The position numbers and the translations under genes were made by a program. From Deltaproteobacteria bacterium (lineage in GTDB: Bacteria > SAR324 > NAC60-12), in the NCBI GenBank assembly GCA_002716165.1, contig PAZT01000013.1:10329-17320 (forward strand): 6,992 nucleotides of DNA, given 5' to 3'. Below are positions 1-5,744 of the stretch, piece by piece (within the stretch, counting starts at the first letter, position 1; every line of letters starts with the position of its first letter). The notes under the pieces were generated by a model. It saw only the letters and a list, made by a program, of their open reading frames with translations. It had not been told where the DNA came from and ran no database searches.

Positions 1-41
1 AATGTTATACTTCACTAAGTCCACCAGACCTGTTGAAATAA
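1..41 (+). CDS. possible 3' end of an upstream gene (partial)
   Basis: The frame starting at base 3 is open from the left edge and reads CYTSLSPPDLLK before a TAA at 39-41, one base before the ATG of the recombinase gene. That spacing is typical of adjacent genes in an operon. A second frame (from base 2) is also open from the edge and runs to a TGA at 68-70 inside the recombinase gene, so the assignment is not certain. The fragment is too short to name a family, and it could be chance. Confidence 0.3.
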   Translation, partial: CYTSLSPPDLLK

Positions 42-42
42 A

Positions 43-960
43 ATGTCACAGCTGGTTTCAGAGTTTTTGAGTTCACTTAAAAATAAAAAATACTCACCAA
101 ACAGTATTCAGAGTCATCGACTGGATCTGAGTAAATTCATAAAGTGGCTAAAAGTAGATGAAGAAAATTGCGACAGTCAGGAAGTGACCGAAAATATTCG
201 CAGTATTAATTTGGATGATCTTGAAACCTACCTGAATTACCTTAGACAGTCCTTCAAGCCTAGAACAGTTGCACGACACATCTCAACACTGAAACTTTTT
301 TTTGACTACCTTGAATTACATGGCCTGATTAAAAAAAGTCCAGCCCACCAATTACGTTTTCCAGAAGTATTGCCTGATGCGCCGGAAATACTTACTCCAG
401 AAGAAGTTTTAGCTTTGCTAGAGTCTCCTTCACTGGATCATTACCTGGGGTTAAGGGACAGGGCGATGATGGAGCTACTTTACTCCAGTGGTCTTAAAGT
501 CAGCGAGCTACTTGGTCTTGATGTTGAAGATTTATTTCTAGAACTGGAATTTTTAAAAGTAAGGTCCAAACGCGAGAGAATGGTGCCCATTACTATAAAA
601 GCTGTACAGGTGCTTCAAAAGTACCTTACGGAGGCAAGGGAGAACCGTCTTCTTGTCCCTAACGATCCATGTTTATTCCCGGGACGAAACGGCACACGCA
701 TGACCAGAGTTGGATTTTGGGCAATGATTAAGAAACACGCTAAAAGAAGTGGAATCAACAGCCACATCAACCCTAGAATTCTGCGACATTCATTTGCGGT
801 GCATTTACTTCAGAACGGCATTGATCTTTCTGACATTAAGGAGCTCTTTGGCTACGTCAGCTTAGACGCAACCCTTCAGTATGCACATATAAATCGTCCA
901 GATTTTGTGAAGGTTTATCACGAACTTCATCCACGGGGCCGGAAGCATGCTGTTAAGTAG
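43..960 (+). CDS. xerC: XerC-like tyrosine recombinase with a degenerate active site
   Basis: This is a 305-residue protein of normal Xer length. Residues 1-95 form the SAM-like N-terminal DNA-binding domain and about 115-300 the catalytic domain. The C-terminus (VYHELHPRGRK) resembles XerC more than XerD. Xer proteins cut and rejoin DNA at dif to resolve chromosome dimers, using the set Arg-Lys-His-Arg-His-Tyr. Aligned to family motifs by eye, the first Arg is Lys152 (GLKVSEL instead of GLRVSEL), the hairpin Lys is Arg174 (or Lys176 if the hairpin is shifted), the first His is Arg245 (PRILRH instead of PHVLRH), and the second His is Tyr271 (LFGY instead of LLGH). Arg248 and nucleophile Tyr280 remain. 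The frame is intact, so this is not an obvious pseudogene. The start is the first ATG after an in-frame TGA at 34-36; there is no clear ribosome binding site. It may be a binding-only or slow Xer partner. The family is certain, the activity is not. Confidence 0.9.
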   Translation: MSQLVSEFLSSLKNKKYSPNSIQSHRLDLSKFIKWLKVDEENCDSQEVTENIRSINLDDLETYLNYLRQSFKPRTVARHISTLKLFFDYLELHGLIKKSPAHQLRFPEVLPDAPEILTPEEVLALLESPSLDHYLGLRDRAMMELLYSSGLKVSELLGLDVEDLFLELEFLKVRSKRERMVPITIKAVQVLQKYLTEARENRLLVPNDPCLFPGRNGTRMTRVGFWAMIKKHAKRSGINSHINPRILRHSFAVHLLQNGIDLSDIKELFGYVSLDATLQYAHINRPDFVKVYHELHPRGRKHAVK

Positions 961-973
961 GATTCCCAGTTAT

Positions 974-1708
974 TTAAATTAGATGCTCCAATCCGTAAAA
1001 CAATTCTTTCAGATGCAAAACCTTTTTACAGGCAATGCAAACACCGGGCATGAATGATTCGCGGTGAATAGAATCATGTCTGATTTTAAGTGTTTGACTC
1101 TGGCCACCAAAAATTACCTCCTGATGCGCAACAAGTCCAGGAAGTCTTATGGAGTGGATGCGGATATTCTGTGACTCTGCACCCCGTGCTCCGGGAAGAA
1201 TTTCTTTTTCATCTATTTTTTTATGAATTGATTTTCTCGATTCAGCCAGCAAATTTGCAGTTTTTATAGCAGTTCCCGAAGGTGCATCTGGTTTAAGGTC
1301 GTGATGAAATTCTATAACTTCTGCGTTTGGAAAATATTTCGCAGCATCTTGGGCATATTTCATCATCAGAACTGCCCCAATAGCAAAATTTGGAACAATT
1401 ACTCCACCATTATTATATTTATTACAAAGATCCTTGAGATTCTTAACCTGTTCCGGAAGCAATCCGCTTGTTCCAATAACAGGTTTAGCTCCAGATTCTA
1501 TAATCGTTACAGCATTTTCCATTACAACTTCTGCGGTTGTGAAGTCCACAACAACCTGAGCTTGCGCTTCTCTGATTGTATCAATAAGGTTATCCCCTAA
1601 ATCTGTTTGAGCCACCAAGTCCAGTTCCTGGTCTTCTGTAACAGCTTTAACAGACTCTTGCCCCATGCGACCTCTGAATCCGTTTATCAATACGCGAATA
1701 AGACTCAT
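974..1708 (-). CDS. dapB: 4-hydroxy-tetrahydrodipicolinate reductase (DapB)
   Basis: DapB uses NAD(P)H to reduce the product of DapA in the cytoplasmic diaminopimelate/lysine pathway, which supplies peptidoglycan and protein synthesis. The 244-residue protein has the Rossmann motif GFRGRMG at 10-16, DFTTAEV at 55-61, GTSG at 79-82, and the signature HHDLKPDAPSGTA at 135-147. His135, His136 and Lys139 match the catalytic and substrate-binding residues of E. coli DapB (His159, His160, Lys163). It is about 30 residues shorter than the E. coli enzyme, mostly because of a shortened segment after the first Rossmann helix, as in many short-form DapBs. Asp36 near the end of the second strand could favour NADH, which is an inference. 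There is no Shine-Dalgarno sequence; a minus-strand TATAAT (1721-1716) lies only 7 bases before the ATG, so a leaderless transcript is conceivable. It stands apart from other lysine genes and converges with the recombinase gene. Confidence 0.96.
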   Translation of the reverse strand: MSLIRVLINGFRGRMGQESVKAVTEDQELDLVAQTDLGDNLIDTIREAQAQVVVDFTTAEVVMENAVTIIESGAKPVIGTSGLLPEQVKNLKDLCNKYNNGGVIVPNFAIGAVLMMKYAQDAAKYFPNAEVIEFHHDLKPDAPSGTAIKTANLLAESRKSIHKKIDEKEILPGARGAESQNIRIHSIRLPGLVAHQEVIFGGQSQTLKIRHDSIHRESFMPGVCIACKKVLHLKELFYGLEHLI

Positions 1709-1833
1709 GGATTAAATTATATTATGTTACTTCTGAAAAAAATATCTCAGTCTGACTCGATTTTATAGTCAATTTTGCTTAGAATGCAATGTTTTTACTG
1801 CATGATCATTTATATTTTAAAAAATCACAAGAC

Positions 1834-1839
1834 AGGGGG
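1834..1839 (+). promoter_or_regulatory. ribosome binding site deciding the 1849 start
   Basis: AGGGGG ends 9 bases before the ATG at 1849 and is one of the few purine-rich Shine-Dalgarno-like elements in the window. It supports this start over the ATG at 1789 in the same frame. A TAGAAT hexamer at 1780-1785 could be the -10 box, but it has no good -35 partner. Confidence 0.5.
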
Positions 1840-1848
1840 CACAAAATT

Positions 1849-2220
1849 ATGAACAGATGTAAATTTTATGTGATCAATACCCAAAAATCTCAGGAAAAGG
1901 TTGACGGACTGCACCAAATTACCCTAGAGTGTGAAAATAGATCAGACGCCCACGGATTTCTCTGGATAGATGAGGAAGATAAGATCATGCAGATACAGCT
2001 ACTCTTCGGAGAACTGGCAATAGAATGGATATCAGGTAAAGGAATCAAATACAGCCGTACAAACCGTGCAACTGAAATTCCAGAAGGGATAGGATTTCAT
2101 AAAGGGGTACGTGATCTTAGACAAGTTCAGAATACCGATTCAATCGAGTCGATTAAAGAAGAAGTCCTTAACGCAGAATTTCCGTCAGAGTGGTCAGAAA
2201 AAATTAAGCAGAAGTTTTGA
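1849..2220 (+). CDS. hypothetical protein, 123 residues
   Basis: I do not recognise the family. From the ATG at 1849 the protein has 123 residues; the frame is open back to an ATG at 1789, which would add 20 residues with no similarity to anything I know. The Shine-Dalgarno-like AGGGGG favours 1849. There is no signal peptide or membrane segment, so it is probably cytosolic. Residues 21-70 alternate hydrophobic and polar residues, consistent with a small beta-sheet domain. The C-terminal third (97-123) is charged and likely helical. The most distinctive stretch is FGELAIEWISGKGIKYSR (53-70). Only one cysteine lies outside the extreme N-terminus (C28, against C4), and there is no metal-binding or catalytic pattern. 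Codon use looks like that of its neighbours. It is divergent from dapB and convergent with the barrel protein gene, so context gives no function. That the gene is real is supported by length, ribosome binding site and lack of a competing frame. Confidence 0.65.
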   Translation: MNRCKFYVINTQKSQEKVDGLHQITLECENRSDAHGFLWIDEEDKIMQIQLLFGELAIEWISGKGIKYSRTNRATEIPEGIGFHKGVRDLRQVQNTDSIESIKEEVLNAEFPSEWSEKIKQKF

Positions 2221-2245
2221 GTACTACATTCCTTTGAAAATTAGT

Positions 2246-2270
2246 GCCTATACTAAAAATTCTAATAGGC
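2246..2270. repeat. inverted repeat between convergent genes, possible weak terminator
   Basis: GCCTAT (2246-2251) and ATAGGC (2265-2270) form a perfect 6-bp stem around a 13-base AT-rich loop. It lies in the 65-base gap between the convergent genes ending at 2220 and 2286. The position suits a bidirectional terminator, but there is no clean T-run on either side, so the function is a guess. Confidence 0.3.
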
Positions 2271-2285
2271 CTTATCACGCATCTT

Positions 2286-3014
2286 TCAGAAGCCAAATCC
2301 ATATGTTATTATAAACATTCCTGTAAATGCTTTTATATCAGTCGCTGTTTTATTTGCCTCCGACAGCGTTGAGCCTGTTTCTGTACCAGATTTGTGTGTG
2401 ACTGATATGTCTTCACTCAGGACGGTTCCAGTTTGGTACCAGTCAATCCCTAAGTATCCACCCCAGTCAGCGGTCCATTCATTGCCAATTCCATAATTTA
2501 GCTGTGTTATTGTATACTCAATATCATAAGTCACTCCAGAATAATCCCAGTCCGGATATTTGACCTTGTATATGGCATATCCAAAGGGAATATTGAATGA
2601 GTTTCCAAAATAGTATCTCCCGTTGAATTCGGTTGCAGCGAAATTTATACTTTGCGAATTAGTTGTGTATCCTTCTGATTCACTGTAATCAGAATATGAA
2701 TAGTCATAATCGCCAGAACCCTGGGCGTATCCAATTGTCCATACTTCTCCCGGAATCTCAATCTGAGTAGGACTTGCTGTAGAATAAATTAAATGAGATT
2801 TCCACTTCATAATTCCGGTTTTAAATCCTATTCTTGCAGTTTGGTTTAACCTGTTGGTTGCTGAACCACCTCCAGAACCTCCTCCTCCACCAAAACCTCC
2901 TCCTCCAAAATCTTGGACCTGGGCAAATGAAAGACTGCCGCAAAAAAGAAATGAAAGACATAAAGCAAATAATTTCCTGTAACAGACAAATCTTCTGTCC
3001 CTAAATTTTTTCAT
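2286..3014 (-). CDS. secreted protein with glycine-rich linker and outer-membrane beta-barrel end
   Basis: The 242-residue precursor begins with a basic stretch (MKKFRDRR), then a hydrophobic segment at about 15-30 ending SLSFA, giving a likely signal peptidase I cut after Ala31. A very glycine-rich linker follows at 37-50. The remaining 190 residues are rich in Tyr, Trp, Gly, Ser and Asp with alternating hydrophobic/polar strands, including an acidic Tyr/Ser loop at 102-116. The protein ends in Phe242 with aromatic or hydrophobic residues at every second position (F234, I236, Y238, F240, F242). This is the classic C-terminal signal read by the BAM machinery for outer-membrane barrels. The size suits a small barrel of about eight strands. 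No specific family is recognisable; its role could be structural, binding or envelope-related. The start has no clear Shine-Dalgarno sequence. Its promoter should lie in the AT-rich region on its upstream side. Secretion and barrel nature are fairly sure; function is unknown. Confidence 0.8.
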   Translation of the reverse strand: MKKFRDRRFVCYRKLFALCLSFLFCGSLSFAQVQDFGGGGFGGGGGSGGGSATNRLNQTARIGFKTGIMKWKSHLIYSTASPTQIEIPGEVWTIGYAQGSGDYDYSYSDYSESEGYTTNSQSINFAATEFNGRYYFGNSFNIPFGYAIYKVKYPDWDYSGVTYDIEYTITQLNYGIGNEWTADWGGYLGIDWYQTGTVLSEDISVTHKSGTETGSTLSEANKTATDIKAFTGMFIITYGFGF

Positions 3015-3597
3015 CTATTTTTTCGAAGTTTTAAGATATAACTTATGATTAATTTAAAATGAAAGACCTATATTCATGACCATAAATTCCACCAGATGCA
3101 TAAATAATATTCATTAAATCACCTATTGCTATCGCGAACTTTTTAGCTTCGTTAACATCATTCACTTTTCACTTATAATTAACAGTTTTTTCAGATTTTG
3201 TAATAAGTAAAATTGTTAACCCAAAAGCTGTGAACAGCAAGCACTAAAATCAATCATGCACATGCAATTTAAAGGCCTGAAGTTAGGTAACATAGTATAA
3301 ATGGCAAGGTTTAGAGAAAATGTTGAAAGTTTGGAATAATAAAAATTTTTTGCTACAAACAAAATTATTTTGGATTATTTGTGGATCCATACAAAAGAAT
3401 AAATTTTAAGTTAATAGCTAATTTAAGCTTTTTTTGTTACAAACTTTTTTTCGCAACTAAACTTAAAAATGTTGAAACTGGTAGTATTAATTTGTTTTAT
3501 AATTTCAATTTTCGTTAGAATCTTTAAAAAACATCAGAAATTCCTGAAAAAATAATGGTACAGTTCTATAAATTAATTTAGCCAGTTTTGATAGTTT
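3015..3597. other. AT-rich gene-free region of 583 bases
   Basis: I see no protein gene here; the longest ATG-started frames I checked run only about 6 to 15 codons on either strand. The region must hold the promoter of the barrel protein gene (on its right-hand side) and the 3' end of the Nudix operon transcript. Small structures visible are a palindrome GCTGTGAACAGC (3227-3238), a repeated AAAATGTTGAAA (3317-3328 and 3466-3477), and a repeated T-run followed by GCTACAAAC (3346-3360) or GTTACAAAC (3429-3444), with a looser third copy at 3445-3462. None is strong enough to name an RNA gene, and no GC-rich terminator hairpin stands out. Confidence 0.6.
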
Positions 3598-4317
3598 TCA
3601 TTTAAGATTTATTGATGGATTTTCTATTATCGATTTAAATTTTTTTTTTGAATGACTTAATAGTTCTGAATCAAACCCTAGTCCATTTCCATTGTATTCC
3701 AGAGTCCACTCCATCCATGTTGGAGAATCTGGATGATGCACAGGAAAGTCCGGAACATATCCTAATCCGACCTCCAGAAGACGAAAAATTAACTTCGCTG
3801 TCAGACCCCAAATATCATACCCCTGGTATTCAAAATGGTGTACAAGAACAGGAAAAGAAAAAGTTTGCTTTTCCTCTGACCAGTGGCTTTCGCTTTTCAT
3901 GAAAAAAGTAAGAGGCACCTTGAAAACTGACTCAATTTCATCTTTGTTAGGAACAGGAACAAAATCAGATGGAACGAGACCTATATATGGGGTTACCAGA
4001 TAATAATGAAGTGAAAGAATCTGATCAAGCGTTCCGATGACATCAACTTTTTCCCCAGGTAACCCAATTTCTTCTTGTGTTTCACGAAGTGCCGTATATA
4101 TCGAGCCCTCGTCATCACTTTCTTGCTTTCCACCAGGAAATGAAACCTGCCCGGGATGTGAGCGCATTTTAGTGGAGCGACGAGTAAGCATCACAAAAAT
4201 TTCACCTTCACTTTCCAGAAGTGGTATCAAAACCGAAGCACGTTTGTGGACCCGCGAATTCTTCAAGGGATTATAGTCAGCAAGAGCCTGTCTTATTTTT
4301 TCAAAATCATTAATCAT
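3598..4317 (-). CDS. Nudix hydrolase, CoA diphosphatase (NudL-like)
   Basis: This 239-residue protein belongs to the Nudix CoA diphosphatases, which split CoA or its oxidised and acyl forms into phosphopantetheine and 3',5'-ADP. The family-specific motif (LTRRS at 44-48, then R, H, GQVSFPGG at 56-63) is complete. The Nudix box follows from Gly63, with RETQEEIG at 78-85 giving the metal-binding glutamates. As in E. coli NudL, the box has one extra residue and Asp instead of the first Glu. WGLTAKLIFRLLE at 170-182 matches the conserved helix near the family C-terminus. The last 40 residues extend beyond typical bacterial members. Its ATG overlaps the TGA of the upstream HEPN-like gene (ATGA) and has no Shine-Dalgarno sequence, so translation is probably coupled. 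A run of ten A residues in the coding strand near the 3' end (plus-strand T-run 3640-3649) could permit slippage, changing only the last residues. Substrate assignment rests on motif. Confidence 0.9.
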   Translation of the reverse strand: MINDFEKIRQALADYNPLKNSRVHKRASVLIPLLESEGEIFVMLTRRSTKMRSHPGQVSFPGGKQESDDEGSIYTALRETQEEIGLPGEKVDVIGTLDQILSLHYYLVTPYIGLVPSDFVPVPNKDEIESVFKVPLTFFMKSESHWSEEKQTFSFPVLVHHFEYQGYDIWGLTAKLIFRLLEVGLGYVPDFPVHHPDSPTWMEWTLEYNGNGLGFDSELLSHSKKKFKSIIENPSINLK

Positions 4318-4748
4318 GGATCAAAAAAACGCACACTGTTTTCCTGCCAGTAACCTCTTATAATTTTATGTATTTTCCTACTTGCCTCAAAAGAAGTTCT
4401 AGCAAATGCTGGTGTGAACTGTATATTTTTTAAACTGGCGTGTCCAAGCAAATCTCGATTAAGGGCACTGTCAAGAACAGCACATTGGGATCTCGCCTTC
4501 TCAACCAACTTTGAAACGGAACTGCACAGATTCAGCATTTCAACAGAAGAGTAAGCCGGCAGTTGAAAATGTCCATGTGCCTGCAAAATTGAACTGAAAG
4601 CATTGATTGCTGCTTGACTGCTTAAAAGGCAGCTTGTATCCGGATGTGTTTTTATCATTGATTTTGCCAATTCCAAATCCTCTTTGGACTGCTCCCATGA
4701 AACCTTTGCACGCTTGATACTTCTTTTGGATTCTTGTGCTTTTTGCAT
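4314..4748 (-). CDS. HEPN-like all-helical protein
   Basis: The 144-residue protein looks entirely alpha-helical: likely helices at about 17-33, 40-60, 67-83, 87-99 and 114-135. The first helix (KEDLELAKSMI) and the second, small-residue-rich helix (SSQAAINAFSSILQAHG), followed by a Pro-containing turn and another helix, recall HEPN domains, which occur in RNases, toxins and nucleotide-binding partners. The Arg-(4 to 6 residues)-His motif of RNase-type HEPN proteins is absent from the last helix, so a catalytic RNase is unlikely. There is no signal peptide or membrane segment. It is the first gene of a two-gene operon, and its TGA overlaps the ATG of the Nudix gene. It has no visible Shine-Dalgarno sequence. 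The usual HEPN partner, a small nucleotidyltransferase, is not next to it. The HEPN assignment is from pattern only; another helical-bundle family is possible. Confidence 0.6.
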   Translation of the reverse strand: MQKAQESKRSIKRAKVSWEQSKEDLELAKSMIKTHPDTSCLLSSQAAINAFSSILQAHGHFQLPAYSSVEMLNLCSSVSKLVEKARSQCAVLDSALNRDLLGHASLKNIQFTPAFARTSFEASRKIHKIIRGYWQENSVRFFDP

Positions 4749-4947
4749 AAATATGTTTTAATACAGATCAGTTTTTAAGAAAATGCCACATATTTTTTAA
4801 AAAATAAAATTCAGATTTTAATTTTTTCAATTATACTTTTCGATTTATCGGTTTCAAAAGTAGTCTTAAAATTTGTATAGAGTGTTTTATTCTAACTGAA
4901 AAAATAGCAACATAATCTATCGAGCTTTGTTGTCATATTGAATGTAT
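4749..4947. other. AT-rich spacer between pyrE and the HEPN-Nudix operon, with a perfect AT palindrome
   Basis: This spacer holds the 3' end of the pyrE transcript and presumably the promoter of the HEPN-Nudix operon. TATTTTTTAAAAAATA at 4791-4806 is a perfect 16-base palindrome made only of A and T, 43 bases upstream of the HEPN gene start. It could be an UP-like or bending element, but such palindromes also arise by chance in DNA of this composition. No GC stem for a terminator is visible. Confidence 0.4.
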
Positions 4948-5619
4948 TCAGCGGATACTGTGTTCTTCGAGATATCGTTCTATTTCCGCGTAAAGGTTCA
5001 CATCCAATACTATATTGCCATTAGGAATACTATTTTTCATATAAAGACATATCTCCCGGATGGTGATTATTGACCAGACGGGGACCTCTGTTTTAAGTTT
5101 AAATTCGGTAATTGCATCTAATCCGCAAGAACTGCTCTCTAGGCGATCCAGGGCTACCATTACACCAGAAAATTTGACCTTGCAGAGTTTCCAAATAAGA
5201 TTTATTGACTCAATTTTGGTAAGACCATCAGTGAACACGTCATCAACCATTACAACCATATCACCCTGTCGTGGAAGCTGACCTACAAGTGTTCCCTGAT
5301 CACCGTGTTTTTTAATTTCTTTTCGATTAAAGAAATAACCAATATTTCGGTTCAGTTTTTTTGAAAGCGCTGTCGCAACACTTACACACAAAGGAATTCC
5401 CTTGTAGGCTGGACCAAAAATAAGGCTACAGTCCGGAACGTGTTGCTGGATAGCAGAAGCATAGTATTGCCCAAGTTGCTCGATCATCGGTCCTGTGTTA
5501 AATTTTGAGGAGTTGAAAAAGTATGGTGAGACACGTCCGTTCTTTAATGAAAACTCCCCAAACTGAAGTGCATCTGCGCTCACAAGGAATTCTGCAAATT
5601 GTTTTTTGTAGTTTTGCAT
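4948..5619 (-). CDS. pyrE: orotate phosphoribosyltransferase (PyrE)
   Basis: PyrE joins orotate to PRPP to make orotidine 5'-monophosphate, the fifth step of pyrimidine synthesis, as a cytosolic dimer. The 223-residue sequence matches E. coli PyrE closely in layout: FSLKNGRVSPYFFN at 23-36 (Lys26), FGPAYKGIPL at 68-77 (Tyr72, Lys73), and FNRKEIKKHGDQGTLVGQL at 97-115, the flexible loop with Arg99, Lys100, Lys103 and His105 at the same numbers as in E. coli. The PRPP-binding motif VVMVDDVFTDGLTK lies at 122-135 (Asp126, Asp127), and ALDRLE at 156-161 supplies the orotate-contacting Arg159. It is about ten residues longer than the E. coli protein. The ATG has only a weak GAAG upstream. It is divergent from cysE with a 125-base gap. 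No pyrF or other pyrimidine gene is adjacent. Confidence 0.96.
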   Translation of the reverse strand: MQNYKKQFAEFLVSADALQFGEFSLKNGRVSPYFFNSSKFNTGPMIEQLGQYYASAIQQHVPDCSLIFGPAYKGIPLCVSVATALSKKLNRNIGYFFNRKEIKKHGDQGTLVGQLPRQGDMVVMVDDVFTDGLTKIESINLIWKLCKVKFSGVMVALDRLESSSCGLDAITEFKLKTEVPVWSIITIREICLYMKNSIPNGNIVLDVNLYAEIERYLEEHSIR

Positions 5620-5624
5620 TTGAC

Positions 5625-5721
5625 TTCAGCACTGAATTATGAGATACGTTGAAAGCATATCAGTAAGTTTAAGGTATCTCAATCCATGAATATTTTTATA
5701 AAACCGTAGATTATTTTCTAC
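5625..5721. promoter_or_regulatory. divergent pyrE/cysE control region with inverted repeats
   Basis: The 125-base gap must carry the promoters of both divergent genes. It holds a perfect 8-bp inverted repeat, TGAGATAC (5640-5647) and GTATCTCA (5674-5681), 26 bases apart. Two smaller ones are TTCAG/CTGAA (5625-5636) just before the pyrE start and GTAGA/TCTAC with a 6-base loop (5706-5721) 23 bases before the cysE start. The large repeat could be a dimer operator or a leader-RNA stem for either gene. No convincing -35/-10 pair stands out, so promoter positions are not assigned. Confidence 0.4.
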
Positions 5722-5744
5722 ACTGATAAACAGAGAAATACAAC

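Noticed and set aside
43..960. Recombinase as the integrase of an integrative element
   Set aside because: The protein is Xer-like in size and ends, and no attachment-site repeats, tRNA, phage or conjugation genes are present in the window.
1301..1600. 99-residue plus-strand open frame inside dapB
   Set aside because: It is antisense to well-conserved dapB motifs and is rich in Ile, Asn, Phe and Cys as expected for a shadow frame.
1705..1732. Second dif-like match (TTATGTTACTT with ATTATA before it) at the dapB start
   Set aside because: The match is weaker than at 6713-6729 and overlaps the dapB start codon; AT-rich sequence gives such partial matches readily.
3640..3649. Run of ten T (A on the coding strand) near the 3' end of the Nudix gene as a phase-variation switch
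   Set aside because: Slippage would change only about the last dozen residues, beyond the catalytic domain, so an on/off switch is unlikely.
4791..4806. Perfect AT palindrome considered as an intrinsic terminator for pyrE
   Set aside because: The stem has no G or C and no real loop, and it lies over 140 bases past the pyrE stop, so it is a poor terminator.
4909..4919. AACATAATCTA, the reverse complement of an 11-mer in the dif-like site at 6715-6725
   Set aside because: In DNA this AT-rich, 11-base matches between two places are expected by chance, and the flanks do not match dif.
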